Shown: positions 13,729-21,279 of the stretch, piece by piece
How the letters are laid out: every line of letters begins with the position of its first letter
How positions within the stretch are numbered: the stretch's first letter is position 1
From: Actinomycetota bacterium
Lineage (GTDB): Bacteria > Actinomycetota > CADDZG01 > WHSQ01
DNA length: 24,400 nucleotides
NCBI GenBank assembly: GCA_016781115.1
Contig: JADDQX010000007.1
Location: 1-24,400 of the forward strand
Reading direction: 5' to 3'
The notes under the pieces: generated by a model
Told to the model about the DNA's origin: nothing
Databases searched by the model: none
Seen by the model: the letters and a program-made list of their open reading frames with translations, nothing else
Program-made: the position numbers and the translations under genes

Positions 13729-15873
13729 CTAAGACTCAGGAGCATCGAGCCGGCGCGTAAGCGTGATGGTCGTGCCCGCAGACGACGACGAGACGTCCAC
13801 GTCATCCATCAGCTCCCTCATCAGATAGAGCCCTCTCCCTCCGGCCGCGAAGCGGTCCGGAAGGTCCGCCGAATCCAGGAACGACGGATCGAAGCCCACC
13901 CCGTCGTCGGCCACCATCACCGTCACCGACGAGCGCTCGAAGCTGCAGCGAACACGGATCTCGCTCCGGCCCTCCGCCCTGCGTCCGTGGCGGTAAGCAT
14001 TGGCGGCCGCCTCGCCCGTCGCCAGCAGGATCTCGCTGGAGACGTCGACCGGGGCGCGCACATCTGCCAGGAACGAAGCGACGAATGACCTGATCTCGGG
14101 GACCCGCATCGGCTCGTTGGGAAGGACGAGCTCGCGGGAGGGATCTTGCAGGGTGGCGTCGGGAACCACCTGGCACACGACCATGGCCACGTCATCGCGC
14201 AGGTCGTCCGACACCCACGCGTCCACGCTCCTGCGTAACGCTTGAACGAGCTCGCCGGGAGTACCTACGCCGTACTCGGCGACGATGTCGGTGAACTTCC
14301 CTTGGCCGAAGGGGCGGCCGTGGCGCGGCGCCTCCGTCAGACCATCGGTATAGAAGACGAGCGTGTCGCCTGGTAGCAACTCGATCCGGGCCACCTTGTA
14401 ATCGGTTCCTTCCTCTATGCCGAGAGGCAGGCCGCCCTCGGCCAGCCACTCGACCTCCCCCTTGCTGCAGCGGTAGAGGACGGGAGGCACGTGACCCGCG
14501 TTCGCGTACTCGAGGACCGCCCGCTCCGGATCCAGCACGCCCAGCAAGAGACGAACGAACCGCTCGTTGCTGGACTGAGCGTGTACGAGGTGGTTCATCG
14601 ACGCGAGCAGGGACCCCGCATCGGCATCACCGGCCGCCAGCGAACGAAGTGTGTAGCGACTGAGGGCGGCGTCGTTAGCCGCCGGCGGGCCTATGCCACA
14701 TACGTCGCCCAGCACGACCGCCATCCGTCCGTCGTGGAGCGTCACGAAGTCGTAGAAGTCACCGCACACGGCGCGCCTCCCCGCTGCGGCGACGTAGTGC
14801 GCGACGAGGCTGACGCGCGGAAGCGCGGGCACCTGATCGGGCAGCAACGCGCGCTGGTAGCTCTCCGCGGTCTTGCGCGCCTGTTGGTACAGCCGCTCGA
14901 CCTCTTCTGCGCGGGCGGAGGCATCGGTGACGTCGGTGAAGACGTCGATGCGTCCAACGAGCGTGCCGTCGTCGTCGAACGTGGGCCCCGAGTAGAGACG
15001 CAGTTTCCGTCGGGCCGGGATGATCTGCTCGATCGTGCAGCGCAGCTCCGCATCGGGCGAGTCCCGTAGAACCTGGAAGGTCTCCATGAAATCCTCCGGC
15101 TCTTCCGTCTGCCGCGCGACCGTCCGCAGGAGCTCGACCACCGGCTCGCCGAGGAAGCGGTCCGGCTCGATCTGGAACAGCCGCCCGGCGCGTTGGTTGA
15201 CTACTCGCGCGATCCCCTGGCGGTCACGGAAGACGACGGCCTCGTCGACCGCATCGAGCACCGCGAGCAGCCGGTGCCTTACCGCGGTGGCGAGCTGATG
15301 CTCTCTCTTCTCGCCTCGGTAGTGGGTCCGGAGCTCGTCCGCGAGGACGCCCGCGACCGATCCAGAGAGCAGGAAGACCCCGCTGGTGACGGTGGCGGGC
15401 ACCAACGCGGGAAGCGAACCGGTTGCGGCCGCGACGCCGACGTAACCCACGACCGCTAGAGCCGACGCCGCCACTGCCTCCCATACGCTCGCCAACAGCC
15501 CGGTCGCGACGATGACCGGGATGAAGATGAGCTGGATCGCGGGGACCGCCCCACGAAGGAGGGCAAAGAAGCCGCACGCGAAGGCGATGTTCACCGCCAC
15601 GCCCAGCCACGGCAACCAACCCCGCTCGACCCCCTTCAGGAGCAGGAATCGGAAGAACACGACGAGCCACAGCGCCAGTGCCGCGGTCAGGACAAGCCCG
15701 CTTCGATAGATCCCGGCCTCCAGCGCGGCCAGATGCAGGATCCCGAGGATCAGGGCGGCGGTTCCCCACGCCGTCAGCTCCGCGATCTGAACGGCCCAGC
15801 GCCAGCTTCCCCTGGTTACGCTTCGGCGATCCCTCGAGAGCATCGTCCTCGCCTTGATGCGGCTGATCTTCAC
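13729..15873 (-). CDS. Membrane sensor with PAS, SpoIIE/PP2C phosphatase and HATPase domains
   Basis: 714 residues. An N-terminal region with about six membrane helices (about 27-175) is followed by a PAS-like domain (about 200-325), a coiled linker, a PP2C/SpoIIE phosphatase (about 345-570: CGDFYDF, LGDVCGIGP, FYTDGLTEA, DDVAMVV) and a C-terminal GHKL ATPase (about 590-705: N-box GEAAANAYRHG, DDGVGFD, GGRGLYLM) of the RsbW anti-sigma kinase type. Such fusions combine opposing phosphatase and kinase activities on an STAS anti-anti-sigma factor, controlling an alternative sigma factor. No STAS or sigma gene lies nearby. GTG 15873 is 3 nt after the upstream stop; ATG 15843, with GAGG before it, is an alternative start that drops ten residues. 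It is co-transcribed with the NUDIX/MBL gene. Confidence 0.92.
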   Translation of the reverse strand: MKISRIKARTMLSRDRRSVTRGSWRWAVQIAELTAWGTAALILGILHLAALEAGIYRSGLVLTAALALWLVVFFRFLLLKGVERGWLPWLGVAVNIAFACGFFALLRGAVPAIQLIFIPVIVATGLLASVWEAVAASALAVVGYVGVAAATGSLPALVPATVTSGVFLLSGSVAGVLADELRTHYRGEKREHQLATAVRHRLLAVLDAVDEAVVFRDRQGIARVVNQRAGRLFQIEPDRFLGEPVVELLRTVARQTEEPEDFMETFQVLRDSPDAELRCTIEQIIPARRKLRLYSGPTFDDDGTLVGRIDVFTDVTDASARAEEVERLYQQARKTAESYQRALLPDQVPALPRVSLVAHYVAAAGRRAVCGDFYDFVTLHDGRMAVVLGDVCGIGPPAANDAALSRYTLRSLAAGDADAGSLLASMNHLVHAQSSNERFVRLLLGVLDPERAVLEYANAGHVPPVLYRCSKGEVEWLAEGGLPLGIEEGTDYKVARIELLPGDTLVFYTDGLTEAPRHGRPFGQGKFTDIVAEYGVGTPGELVQALRRSVDAWVSDDLRDDVAMVVCQVVPDATLQDPSRELVLPNEPMRVPEIRSFVASFLADVRAPVDVSSEILLATGEAAANAYRHGRRAEGRSEIRVRCSFERSSVTVMVADDGVGFDPSFLDSADLPDRFAAGGRGLYLMRELMDDVDVSSSSAGTTITLTRRLDAPES

Positions 15874-15876
15874 ACC

Positions 15877-17373
15877 CTAATCAACGACGGTCGGAAACCA
15901 TCGCTCTCCGGCCCTAGACACCAGCCGTTCCTGGGACAAGAGCTCGAGCATCGAGACAACCTGGAGGGCTGCCACGGGATGCAGGTGCGCGGGTGTATCC
16001 ACGTAGACCGCCGCGACGATCTCGGCGGGTGTCGCGGCGCCGGCTCGAACCGCTTCCAGGACGGCGGCCCGGCGTCGTTCCCGATGATCGAGATACCCGT
16101 CGATGACCGCGCGGCCTCCATCCAACGGACGGAAGTGGCCGGGATAGATGCGATCTATGGAAAGGTCCCGAAGCCGTCGCAAGCTATCGATGTAGGCCCG
16201 CATGTTCCCGTCCGGCGGAGCGATGACGGCGGTTCCCTCCCCGAGGATGTTGTCACCCGCGAAGAGGCTCGCAGCAGACTCCAGGTGGAAAGAGACGTGA
16301 TCGCTCGCGTGACCGGGGGTGTGAAGAGCGACGAGCGAGCCACCCCCGAAGCTCACGACGTCGCCGTCGCCGAGCGGGTTCGGCGCGACGCCGCCTGCGT
16401 CGGCCGAGCCGAACGCTCTGACCTCGCAGCGGGCTCGTTCCACGACCCCCCTCACCCCGCCGACGTGATCCGAATGGCGGTGGGTCACCAACACGGCCGC
16501 GACATCACCCGCGGCGGCGAACAACGCGTCTAGGTAGTGCCGGTCGTCCACGGCCGGATCGATCACGCACGTGGGGCCGGAGCCGACGATGTAGGTGTTC
16601 GTCCCGGGCCCGGTCATGATGCCGGGGTTGGGAGCGAGAACGACGTGCACCAGTGGAGAGAGCCTTACGGAGATGAGGCCACCCGACGCCCCCACCGGCG
16701 CCTCCCGTAACGATCCCTCCATATCCGCCACGGAGCGATGGCCGTCGAGCCTCTGCAGCATCTCGATGGTGGGTGGTGCCATCATCAGCCGGCCGGCGCC
16801 CAGGTCCGCCAGCGCATCGGCGGGACGGCTCCACCAACACCGTTCGACCTCGCGCGGATCGGGTCGTGGCGCCCAGTCGGCAGCGGCCTGGGCTACGAAG
16901 AAGTGAACGTCGAAGCGTACGGGGGCTCCGAGCGGAGTCACCCAGCGGCCCGCCGGGCTCAGGAGGTCGGTGCGCAGCCGGATCCCGAGTGCTTCGCAGC
17001 GATCCAGGAACCGCCCGGGGTCTTCCGCATCCGCCCGCTGCAGGAGCTCGCGGGCGCCATCGGCGAGGAGGAAGCCCACTTCCTCGAACGCCTCCCGCAA
17101 CGCACTTACGAAGGCGCCGAGCGCAGCCTCGGGATCGTCCATCCCGAGGGCGCGAGCCGCATCCTGCGGCGAGCGCGCAGACAGCGCCTCCCAGCGGGAG
17201 TCTTGGTCCGCCCGGGAGGTAGCGCCGCCCGGGAACACAGCGGCTCCCCCCATGAACCGCAGATGCTTCGGCCGCGTCGTAAGGAGCACCTCGGGACCCT
17301 CCGCACCTTCGCGAAGCAGCACCAGCGTGGCCGCGGGGCGCGGTCGCGACCCTGCCGCCTGGGTTGCGCTCAT
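15877..17373 (-). CDS. NUDIX hydrolase fused to metallo-beta-lactamase-fold hydrolase
   Basis: 498 residues with two enzymes in one chain. Residues ~12-225 are a NUDIX domain of the NUDT19/CoA-diphosphatase-like type: GGA at 49-51 and REAFEEVGF at 93-101, separated by a long insertion seen in that subgroup. Residues ~240-440 are a metallo-beta-lactamase domain with H298-R-H300-S-D302-H303, His355 in HTPGHASDH, Asp374 in GDN and His413 in YPGHF, closest in pattern to LACTB2-like proteins. The last ~60 residues resemble the winged-helix tail found after that fold. Substrates are unknown; CoA derivatives or nucleotides for the first half and thioester, RNA or ester bonds for the second are plausible. 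The ATG has a TACCGT -10 box 7 nt upstream. It is followed after 3 nt by the SpoIIE-type regulator. Confidence 0.92.
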   Translation of the reverse strand: MSATQAAGSRPRPAATLVLLREGAEGPEVLLTTRPKHLRFMGGAAVFPGGATSRADQDSRWEALSARSPQDAARALGMDDPEAALGAFVSALREAFEEVGFLLADGARELLQRADAEDPGRFLDRCEALGIRLRTDLLSPAGRWVTPLGAPVRFDVHFFVAQAAADWAPRPDPREVERCWWSRPADALADLGAGRLMMAPPTIEMLQRLDGHRSVADMEGSLREAPVGASGGLISVRLSPLVHVVLAPNPGIMTGPGTNTYIVGSGPTCVIDPAVDDRHYLDALFAAAGDVAAVLVTHRHSDHVGGVRGVVERARCEVRAFGSADAGGVAPNPLGDGDVVSFGGGSLVALHTPGHASDHVSFHLESAASLFAGDNILGEGTAVIAPPDGNMRAYIDSLRRLRDLSIDRIYPGHFRPLDGGRAVIDGYLDHRERRRAAVLEAVRAGAATPAEIVAAVYVDTPAHLHPVAALQVVSMLELLSQERLVSRAGERWFPTVVD

Positions 17374-17379
17374 GGGGAA

Positions 17380-17385
17380 ACGGTA
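17380..17385 (-). promoter_or_regulatory. -10 box of the NUDIX/MBL operon (leaderless)
   Basis: On the minus strand TACCGT ends 7 nt before the ATG at 17373. It overlaps by two bases the -10 box of the opposite-strand SCP2 gene. Confidence 0.5.
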
Positions 17386-17389
17386 TGTT
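17384..17389 (+). promoter_or_regulatory. -10 box of the SCP2 gene
   Basis: TATGTT is a good -10 element, giving a leader of about 30 nt that contains AGGAGG (17415-17420), 6 nt before the GTG at 17427. A weak -35 (GGTTGC, 17362-17367) lies 16 nt upstream. Confidence 0.5.
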
Positions 17390-17426
17390 CTGCGCCCTAG
17401 AGCCGTCGATCAAGAGGAGGCACCGA

Positions 17427-17816
17427 GTGGCAGTGAAGTTCCTTACCGAAGACTGGGCTACCACCATGACGGACGCATTGAACTCGTCCGAAGACTTCAA
17501 GAAAGCCGCTTCCGGGCAGCAGGTGAAGTTGCAGCAGGTCGTAACGGACACCCCCGACGGCGGTGAGTCCAAGTACTACTTCACGCTCGACGGGGGAACC
17601 GCGCAGGTGGGTCTGGGTGAGGTCGCGGATGCAGAGGCGACGATCACGCAGAACTACCAGACCGCTGTTGCCATCGTGAAAGAGGAGCTGAACGCCCAGA
17701 ACGCGTTCATGCAGGGGAAGCTGAAGGTATCGGGGAACATGATGAAGCTCATGCAGCTCCAGGGCGTCTTCAACGCCATGCCGAAGGCCGCGCAGGGCAT
17801 CGAGGTCGAGTACTAG
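17427..17816 (+). CDS. SCP2 sterol-binding domain protein
   Basis: 129 residues forming a single SCP2-like domain, a cytosolic fold with a hydrophobic tunnel that binds lipids or fatty acyl groups. Visible family traits are the early helix WATTMTDALN, the strand pair around KYYFTLDGGTAQVGLG, the segment ATITQNYQTAVAIVKEELNAQNAFMQGKLKVSGNMMKLMQ-type with its typical A-F-M-x-G-K-L-K-V-x-G-[DN] core, and a short C-terminal helix. The true start is GTG 17427, with AGGAGG 6 nt upstream; the longer in-frame ATG at 17371 lies before the promoter. It is monocistronic and ends at a strong hairpin terminator. Actinobacteria commonly carry several such proteins; the ligand here is unknown. Confidence 0.9.
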   Translation: MAVKFLTEDWATTMTDALNSSEDFKKAASGQQVKLQQVVTDTPDGGESKYYFTLDGGTAQVGLGEVADAEATITQNYQTAVAIVKEELNAQNAFMQGKLKVSGNMMKLMQLQGVFNAMPKAAQGIEVEY

Positions 17817-17835
17817 AGAGTGACGGCTTCACCGG

Positions 17836-17868
17836 CCCGCGCTGCCGCCACGCAGCGCGGGTCTTTCT
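17836..17868 (+). terminator. Rho-independent terminator after the SCP2 gene
   Basis: A perfect 10-bp stem (CCCGCGCTGC, loop of 6, GCAGCGCGGG) is followed by TCTTTCT. It sits 20 nt after the SCP2 stop and is the clearest terminator in the window. Confidence 0.85.
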
Positions 17869-17912
17869 ATCTCTCCGGCGGCACTCCGCTGCAGAGACAG
17901 CGACGGTTCTCG

Positions 17913-17918
17913 TAGAGT
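17913..17918 (+). promoter_or_regulatory. -10 box of the acyltransferase gene
   Basis: TAGAGT is followed by GTG codons at 17922 and 17928. By the 7-9 nt spacing seen elsewhere, GTG 17928 would be the more natural leaderless start, although its spacing is 10. Confidence 0.4.
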
Positions 17919-17921
17919 CCC

Positions 17922-18701
17922 GTGCCAGTGGAATACGTCTATCCCTTCATCGAGGTCGTTGTCAAAGGGGCGATCCGCGCGATGCACTACGACGTACGCA
18001 TCAGCGGCGAAGGAAACATCCCGGCCAGCGGCCCCGGCGTGATCGCGTCGAACCACATCGGTTACCTGGACTTCGTGTTCACGGGCTTGGCGGCCGAGCG
18101 CCGCGGACGCCGCGTGCGGTTCCTAGCCAAACGCGAGGTATGGAACAACAAGGTTGCAAAGGTGCTGATGGACGGGATGAGACACATACCCGTGGATCGC
18201 GACAAGGACCCTGCGAAGGCTTATGCGGCAGCCATCGAGGCCTTGCAGCGCGGCGAGCTGATCGGCATGTTCCCGGAATCGACGATCAGCCCCTCTTTCG
18301 TGCCGCGTCGCGGGAAGACCGGCTCCGCGCGCATGGCGCAAGCCGCGAGCGCTCCGTTGATCCCGGCGGCGGTGTGGGGGACGCAGCGGATCCTCACGAA
18401 GGGGCGGCCGAAGAACCTGCAACGGAAGCTCGCGATCGTCGTGGCCGTCGGCGAACCGATCCCTACGGAACCCGACGACGACCCGCGCGCGCTGACCGAC
18501 GAGCTGATGCAAAGCATCGGTCACCTGCTGAAGCGGGCCCAGGATTCGTACCCGCAACGTCCCGCGGGTGACTCTGACCGCTGGTGGCTACCTGCGCACC
18601 TAGGAGGGACCGCTCCTACACCGGAGCAGGTAGAGGATCAGCTGCGGGGGCCGCGTAAGAAGATCGATCCGTCCGAAAGGGAACCGTTCAGCGTCGACTA
18701 G
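17922..18701 (+). CDS. 1-acyl-sn-glycerol-3-phosphate acyltransferase (PlsC-like)
   Basis: 259 residues. PlsC-type enzymes transfer an acyl chain to lysophosphatidic acid at the membrane face, making phosphatidate. The catalytic HX4D box is His45-IGYL-Asp50, preceded by SN; the glycerophosphate-binding motif is F117-P-E-S120 in place of the commoner FPEG. A further block, PLIPAAVWGTQ, matches the conserved late motif. The C-terminal ~60 residues are charged and Pro-rich, beyond the catalytic fold. The start is between GTG 17922 and GTG 17928; the nearby -10 box favours 17928, changing only two residues. There is no ribosome site. The stop shares CTAG with the convergent small ORF. Its place after a lipid-binding SCP2 gene suggests lipid metabolism but is not proof of a joint function. 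Confidence 0.92.
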   Translation: MPVEYVYPFIEVVVKGAIRAMHYDVRISGEGNIPASGPGVIASNHIGYLDFVFTGLAAERRGRRVRFLAKREVWNNKVAKVLMDGMRHIPVDRDKDPAKAYAAAIEALQRGELIGMFPESTISPSFVPRRGKTGSARMAQAASAPLIPAAVWGTQRILTKGRPKNLQRKLAIVVAVGEPIPTEPDDDPRALTDELMQSIGHLLKRAQDSYPQRPAGDSDRWWLPAHLGGTAPTPEQVEDQLRGPRKKIDPSEREPFSVD

Positions 18702-18877
18702 AACGGATCGCAGCCGACCGTGTCGCAGAGTAGCCTCGTTGTGATCTGCTGGACGCAGTAGACAGGGTCAAACGGGTCCGGGGAGCATTTCTCGGTCGCT
18801 GCTGCGGACGGAACAGTTACAAACATCGAGATGCTCAACAAAATCGCCCCTATAACTGCTCATACTAGCTTGATCAC
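18698..18877 (-). pseudogene. Small exported Cys-containing protein, interrupted by TGA at codon 6
   Basis: From GTG at 18875-18877, with AGGAG about 13 nt upstream, the frame reads VIKLV, then TGA (18860-18862), then AVIGAILLSISMFVTV, PSAAATEKCSPDPF and a tail ending LLCDTVGCDPF and TAG. Ignoring the TGA, it is a textbook exported peptide: basic start, hydrophobic core, Ala-x-Ala end, and a mature part of about 34 residues with four Cys. No ATG/GTG start follows the TGA with enough signal peptide left. TGA ends several other genes here, so reassignment is unlikely; a recent nonsense mutation, a read error or an unrecognised start are the options. Local base composition is less GC-rich than its neighbours. 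The stop overlaps the acyltransferase stop (CTAG). Confidence 0.5.
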
Positions 18878-18911
18878 CTCATCTATCTCCTCTCTAGCAG
18901 GTTTGCCAACT

Positions 18912-20339
18912 CTACCGGCGGACAGGCTCGAATCTCAGCGCATCTCCCAGGTTCGAGTTGCCCTCGATGAAGTCGATGCTCGATACCTCTTTCTCGAACG
19001 GACCCTTGTAGTCGAGGATGTAGAGCCCGTTGCGCACGTCGACGACGTAGACCAGACCGTCCTTGATGATCGGGAAGCTCCACATCACCACCTTGTCCTG
19101 GCCGGCGCTGAGAGCCGGGTCTTCCGTGAAGACGAAGGGAAGGGGGTCTGGGAAGAACTCAGCGGCTTGCGCGGGCTTCGCAGGGTTCGAGATGTCGATC
19201 GCCTGCAGACCACCCGAGTGCCAGGTGATGAACGCAAGGTTCTTCGTCAGCGTGGGGTTGTGGGCCGAGTAGCTAGACGAGGGACGCGGCGCGTCGGTCT
19301 TGCAGAAGTCGGGGTCGTTCTGTGGAAGCTTGTACTCCGCCACGACCTTCGGCTTGACCTCTTTGTTGATGTCGATCATGCGGACCCAGCCCCACGGACA
19401 CCCATGTCCGAGCGCCCGTAGCGCTTCGCCGTACACCTCGTCGGCGGCAAAGACGAAGTCCTCGCCGAACAGCTTCACCGTGCTGTGGGCGCCTGGCCCA
19501 TCCCAGCTCACACGATCGTCAAGCGGGGTGACGATGCTGACCTGTGGCTTCTTCGCGCCCTTTGCGAACTCCGACGTGTCGACGATGAAGAAGCCCCCCT
19601 CAAGGTAGGCCATGTAGCCGCGGCTTCCGTCGTTGGAGACCGTCAATGAGTGCAGGCGACCTTCCGGAACGGGGAACGTCGCGGTCCCGAGCTCCACGAA
19701 CTTCTTCTTGCGGGCGCCGGAGATGTCTGTCACCAGCAACTGCGTGCTTCCACCCGGGGTGGAAAGGAACAGCAGCGCCCGTCCCGGCTTCCGAGGGTCG
19801 TCCCACAGGTACATCTCGTGGGGGTTGACGCTCGGCTTGTATTCGGCGACGAACTTCGGCGCGGCGGCGTTCTTCCCCGAGATGTCATAGAAGCGGAAGT
19901 TGTCGTCGACGCTACGCGGCGAACAAGCGTGGATCAGCTCGCTGCAGTTGGAGCCGAGGTTCATGACGATCAAGAGGTCCTGGTCGGGCCAGATCCGGAG
20001 CTCGCGGGAGGTCTCGCCCTCGTTGTCCTGGTGGGGCTGGCCGATGGTGTGTACGACCTCTGGCTTTTTCGGGTCCGAGACGTCCACAACTTTCACGCCT
20101 GCGTCCGTCGGCTTCAGACCGCCGTCCGTTCGACTTCCGATGTAGGCGTAGTCGCCGCGCACCGCCAGAGCGGCGTTCATCCCGCGGTTACCGAGGGAGT
20201 TGTGTCCGATCAGATCGAACGAGCCCTTGGCCTCACCGGCAACGACGACCCTAGGGCGGTCGTCGCGAGCAGAGGCCGTAAGGGGCGCTGCGAGGAGCGC
20301 TAGCGCAAGAGCTGCTGGCAGGAACCGCTTCATCATCAT
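18912..20339 (-). CDS. Secreted LVIVD-type beta-propeller protein
   Basis: 475 residues with a signal peptide (MMMKRFLPAALALALLAAP..ASA). The mature part is made of repeated strands of the form 'GVKVVDVSDPKKPEVV', 'FRFYDISG', 'FIVDTSEF', 'VRMIDIN', 'LQAIDISNPAKPAQ' and 'LYILDYKG', characteristic of LVIVD-repeat propellers, whose biochemical role is mostly unknown. Cys pairs (CSELIHAC and others) could form disulfides. Of several ATGs, the one at 20337-20339 is chosen because GGAG (20346-20349) lies 6 nt upstream and it begins the signal peptide. A related propeller is encoded at 22491-23930 on the other strand. Metal-binding His residues are frequent (GHNSLGNRGMN, PHQDNEG, GAHSTV) but no active site is established. 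Confidence 0.87.
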   Translation of the reverse strand: MMMKRFLPAALALALLAAPLTASARDDRPRVVVAGEAKGSFDLIGHNSLGNRGMNAALAVRGDYAYIGSRTDGGLKPTDAGVKVVDVSDPKKPEVVHTIGQPHQDNEGETSRELRIWPDQDLLIVMNLGSNCSELIHACSPRSVDDNFRFYDISGKNAAAPKFVAEYKPSVNPHEMYLWDDPRKPGRALLFLSTPGGSTQLLVTDISGARKKKFVELGTATFPVPEGRLHSLTVSNDGSRGYMAYLEGGFFIVDTSEFAKGAKKPQVSIVTPLDDRVSWDGPGAHSTVKLFGEDFVFAADEVYGEALRALGHGCPWGWVRMIDINKEVKPKVVAEYKLPQNDPDFCKTDAPRPSSSYSAHNPTLTKNLAFITWHSGGLQAIDISNPAKPAQAAEFFPDPLPFVFTEDPALSAGQDKVVMWSFPIIKDGLVYVVDVRNGLYILDYKGPFEKEVSSIDFIEGNSNLGDALRFEPVRR

Positions 20340-20435
20340 CGTCATCTCCAGGGAGTCGTCGAGAGCGAAATGTCTAGTTCGCAAGGTTCGACGCCCGAGC
20401 GATGACTCCTGGCGCGCGTTCGAGTTAGGGCGCTT

Positions 20436-21206
20436 TCAGGCGCGGGGGCCCATGATCCCGGCGTAGATCTTGCCGCCCGCGGCGCCGATCACGGCTGCGA
20501 GCAGCAAGCCGGTGAGATACGACTCCAAGCGGATCCCGTCCCACACGCTGCGCTCTTCGTCGGCTTGGTCGTCCCGGCCGGCGGCGATGTTCGGCACCTG
20601 GGCTCGTTCCCGCCCCGGCTTCGGGAAGGTAGCCCTACGCGCGCCGGGACCTGCGTTGGCACCTCCACCGCCCGCACCGCCACCCCCACCGCCGGCGCCT
20701 GCATCGGTGGAGCTCGACCCTCCGCCACCGGTCGCCGTAGACACCGTCTCTGCACCGGAGTCGCCACCGTCGCCGGAACCCCCGCCCGAACCTTGGTCGC
20801 TGCCGGTGCCGGTGCCGGTCTCGGCACCGAGACACGGCTCGCCCTCAGTCGCGGTGAAGCCGAAATCACCCTCGGTCACATGCGGATCCAACTGGGAGTG
20901 CGCCCGGAAATGCACCCGGTAGGCGCCTGCAGCAGTTCCGCTCATCGACACCGACATCTCGTAACCCACCATCGAGACATCTCCCGCATCGACCTGACGC
21001 CCGCATGGGTCGTACACCTTGAGGTACGAGCCCCCGGCCAGCGGCTCGGTGAACTCGGCCGTCACGTTCGACGGCGCACTGGAGACGGTCGCGCCATCGG
21101 CGGGATCGGAGTCCTTGTAGGCCGCATGTCCCCAAGCCGGTGTTGCCATCAGCACGAGAGCCACCGCGAGCAGCGAGCCACATATGAGGAAGCGGAGGCG
21201 GGCCAT
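20436..21206 (-). CDS. CopC-domain copper-binding exported protein with C-terminal membrane anchor
   Basis: 256 residues. A signal peptide (residues 1-26) ends just before His27, which becomes the N-terminal copper ligand typical of CopC; HAAYKDSDPADG and the later LDPHVTEGDFGF supply the matching Asp/His pair. The CopC domain ends near residue 125. A long low-complexity Gly/Ser/Thr linker (about 130-190) then leads to a C-terminal helix (LTGLLLAAVIGAAGG), so the domain is tethered to the outer membrane face. Usual CopC partners (CopD) are absent; the helix replaces the CopD fusion seen in YcnJ-like proteins. The ATG at 21204-21206 has a TACGCT -10 box 7 nt upstream, suggesting a leaderless message. 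Confidence 0.9.
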   Translation of the reverse strand: MARLRFLICGSLLAVALVLMATPAWGHAAYKDSDPADGATVSSAPSNVTAEFTEPLAGGSYLKVYDPCGRQVDAGDVSMVGYEMSVSMSGTAAGAYRVHFRAHSQLDPHVTEGDFGFTATEGEPCLGAETGTGTGSDQGSGGGSGDGGDSGAETVSTATGGGGSSSTDAGAGGGGGGAGGGGANAGPGARRATFPKPGRERAQVPNIAAGRDDQADEERSVWDGIRLESYLTGLLLAAVIGAAGGKIYAGIMGPRA

Positions 21207-21212
21207 GTATCG

Positions 21213-21218
21213 AGCGTA
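21213..21218 (-). promoter_or_regulatory. -10 box of the CopC-like gene (leaderless)
   Basis: On the minus strand TACGCT ends 7 nt before the ATG at 21206, the same hexamer as at the epimerase gene. Confidence 0.5.
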
Positions 21219-21236
21219 CGACTTCGCCGTCGCTAA

Positions 21237-21249
21237 TCCTCTAAGAGGA
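21237..21249. promoter_or_regulatory. 13-bp palindrome between the CopC-like and unknown exported genes
   Basis: TCCTCT-A-AGAGGA is a perfect inverted repeat about 20 nt upstream of the CopC-like -10 box and 31 nt before the divergent ATG. Its position suits an operator; the regulator is unknown and chance is possible for this length. Confidence 0.3.
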
Positions 21250-21279
21250 ACCGGCGCCGAGACAGCGAATCCACACGTC

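Noticed and set aside
18860..18862. Selenocysteine or TGA reassignment in the small exported ORF
   Set aside because: TGA ends several genes here, the position is inside a signal peptide where Sec has no role, and no Sec machinery is visible.
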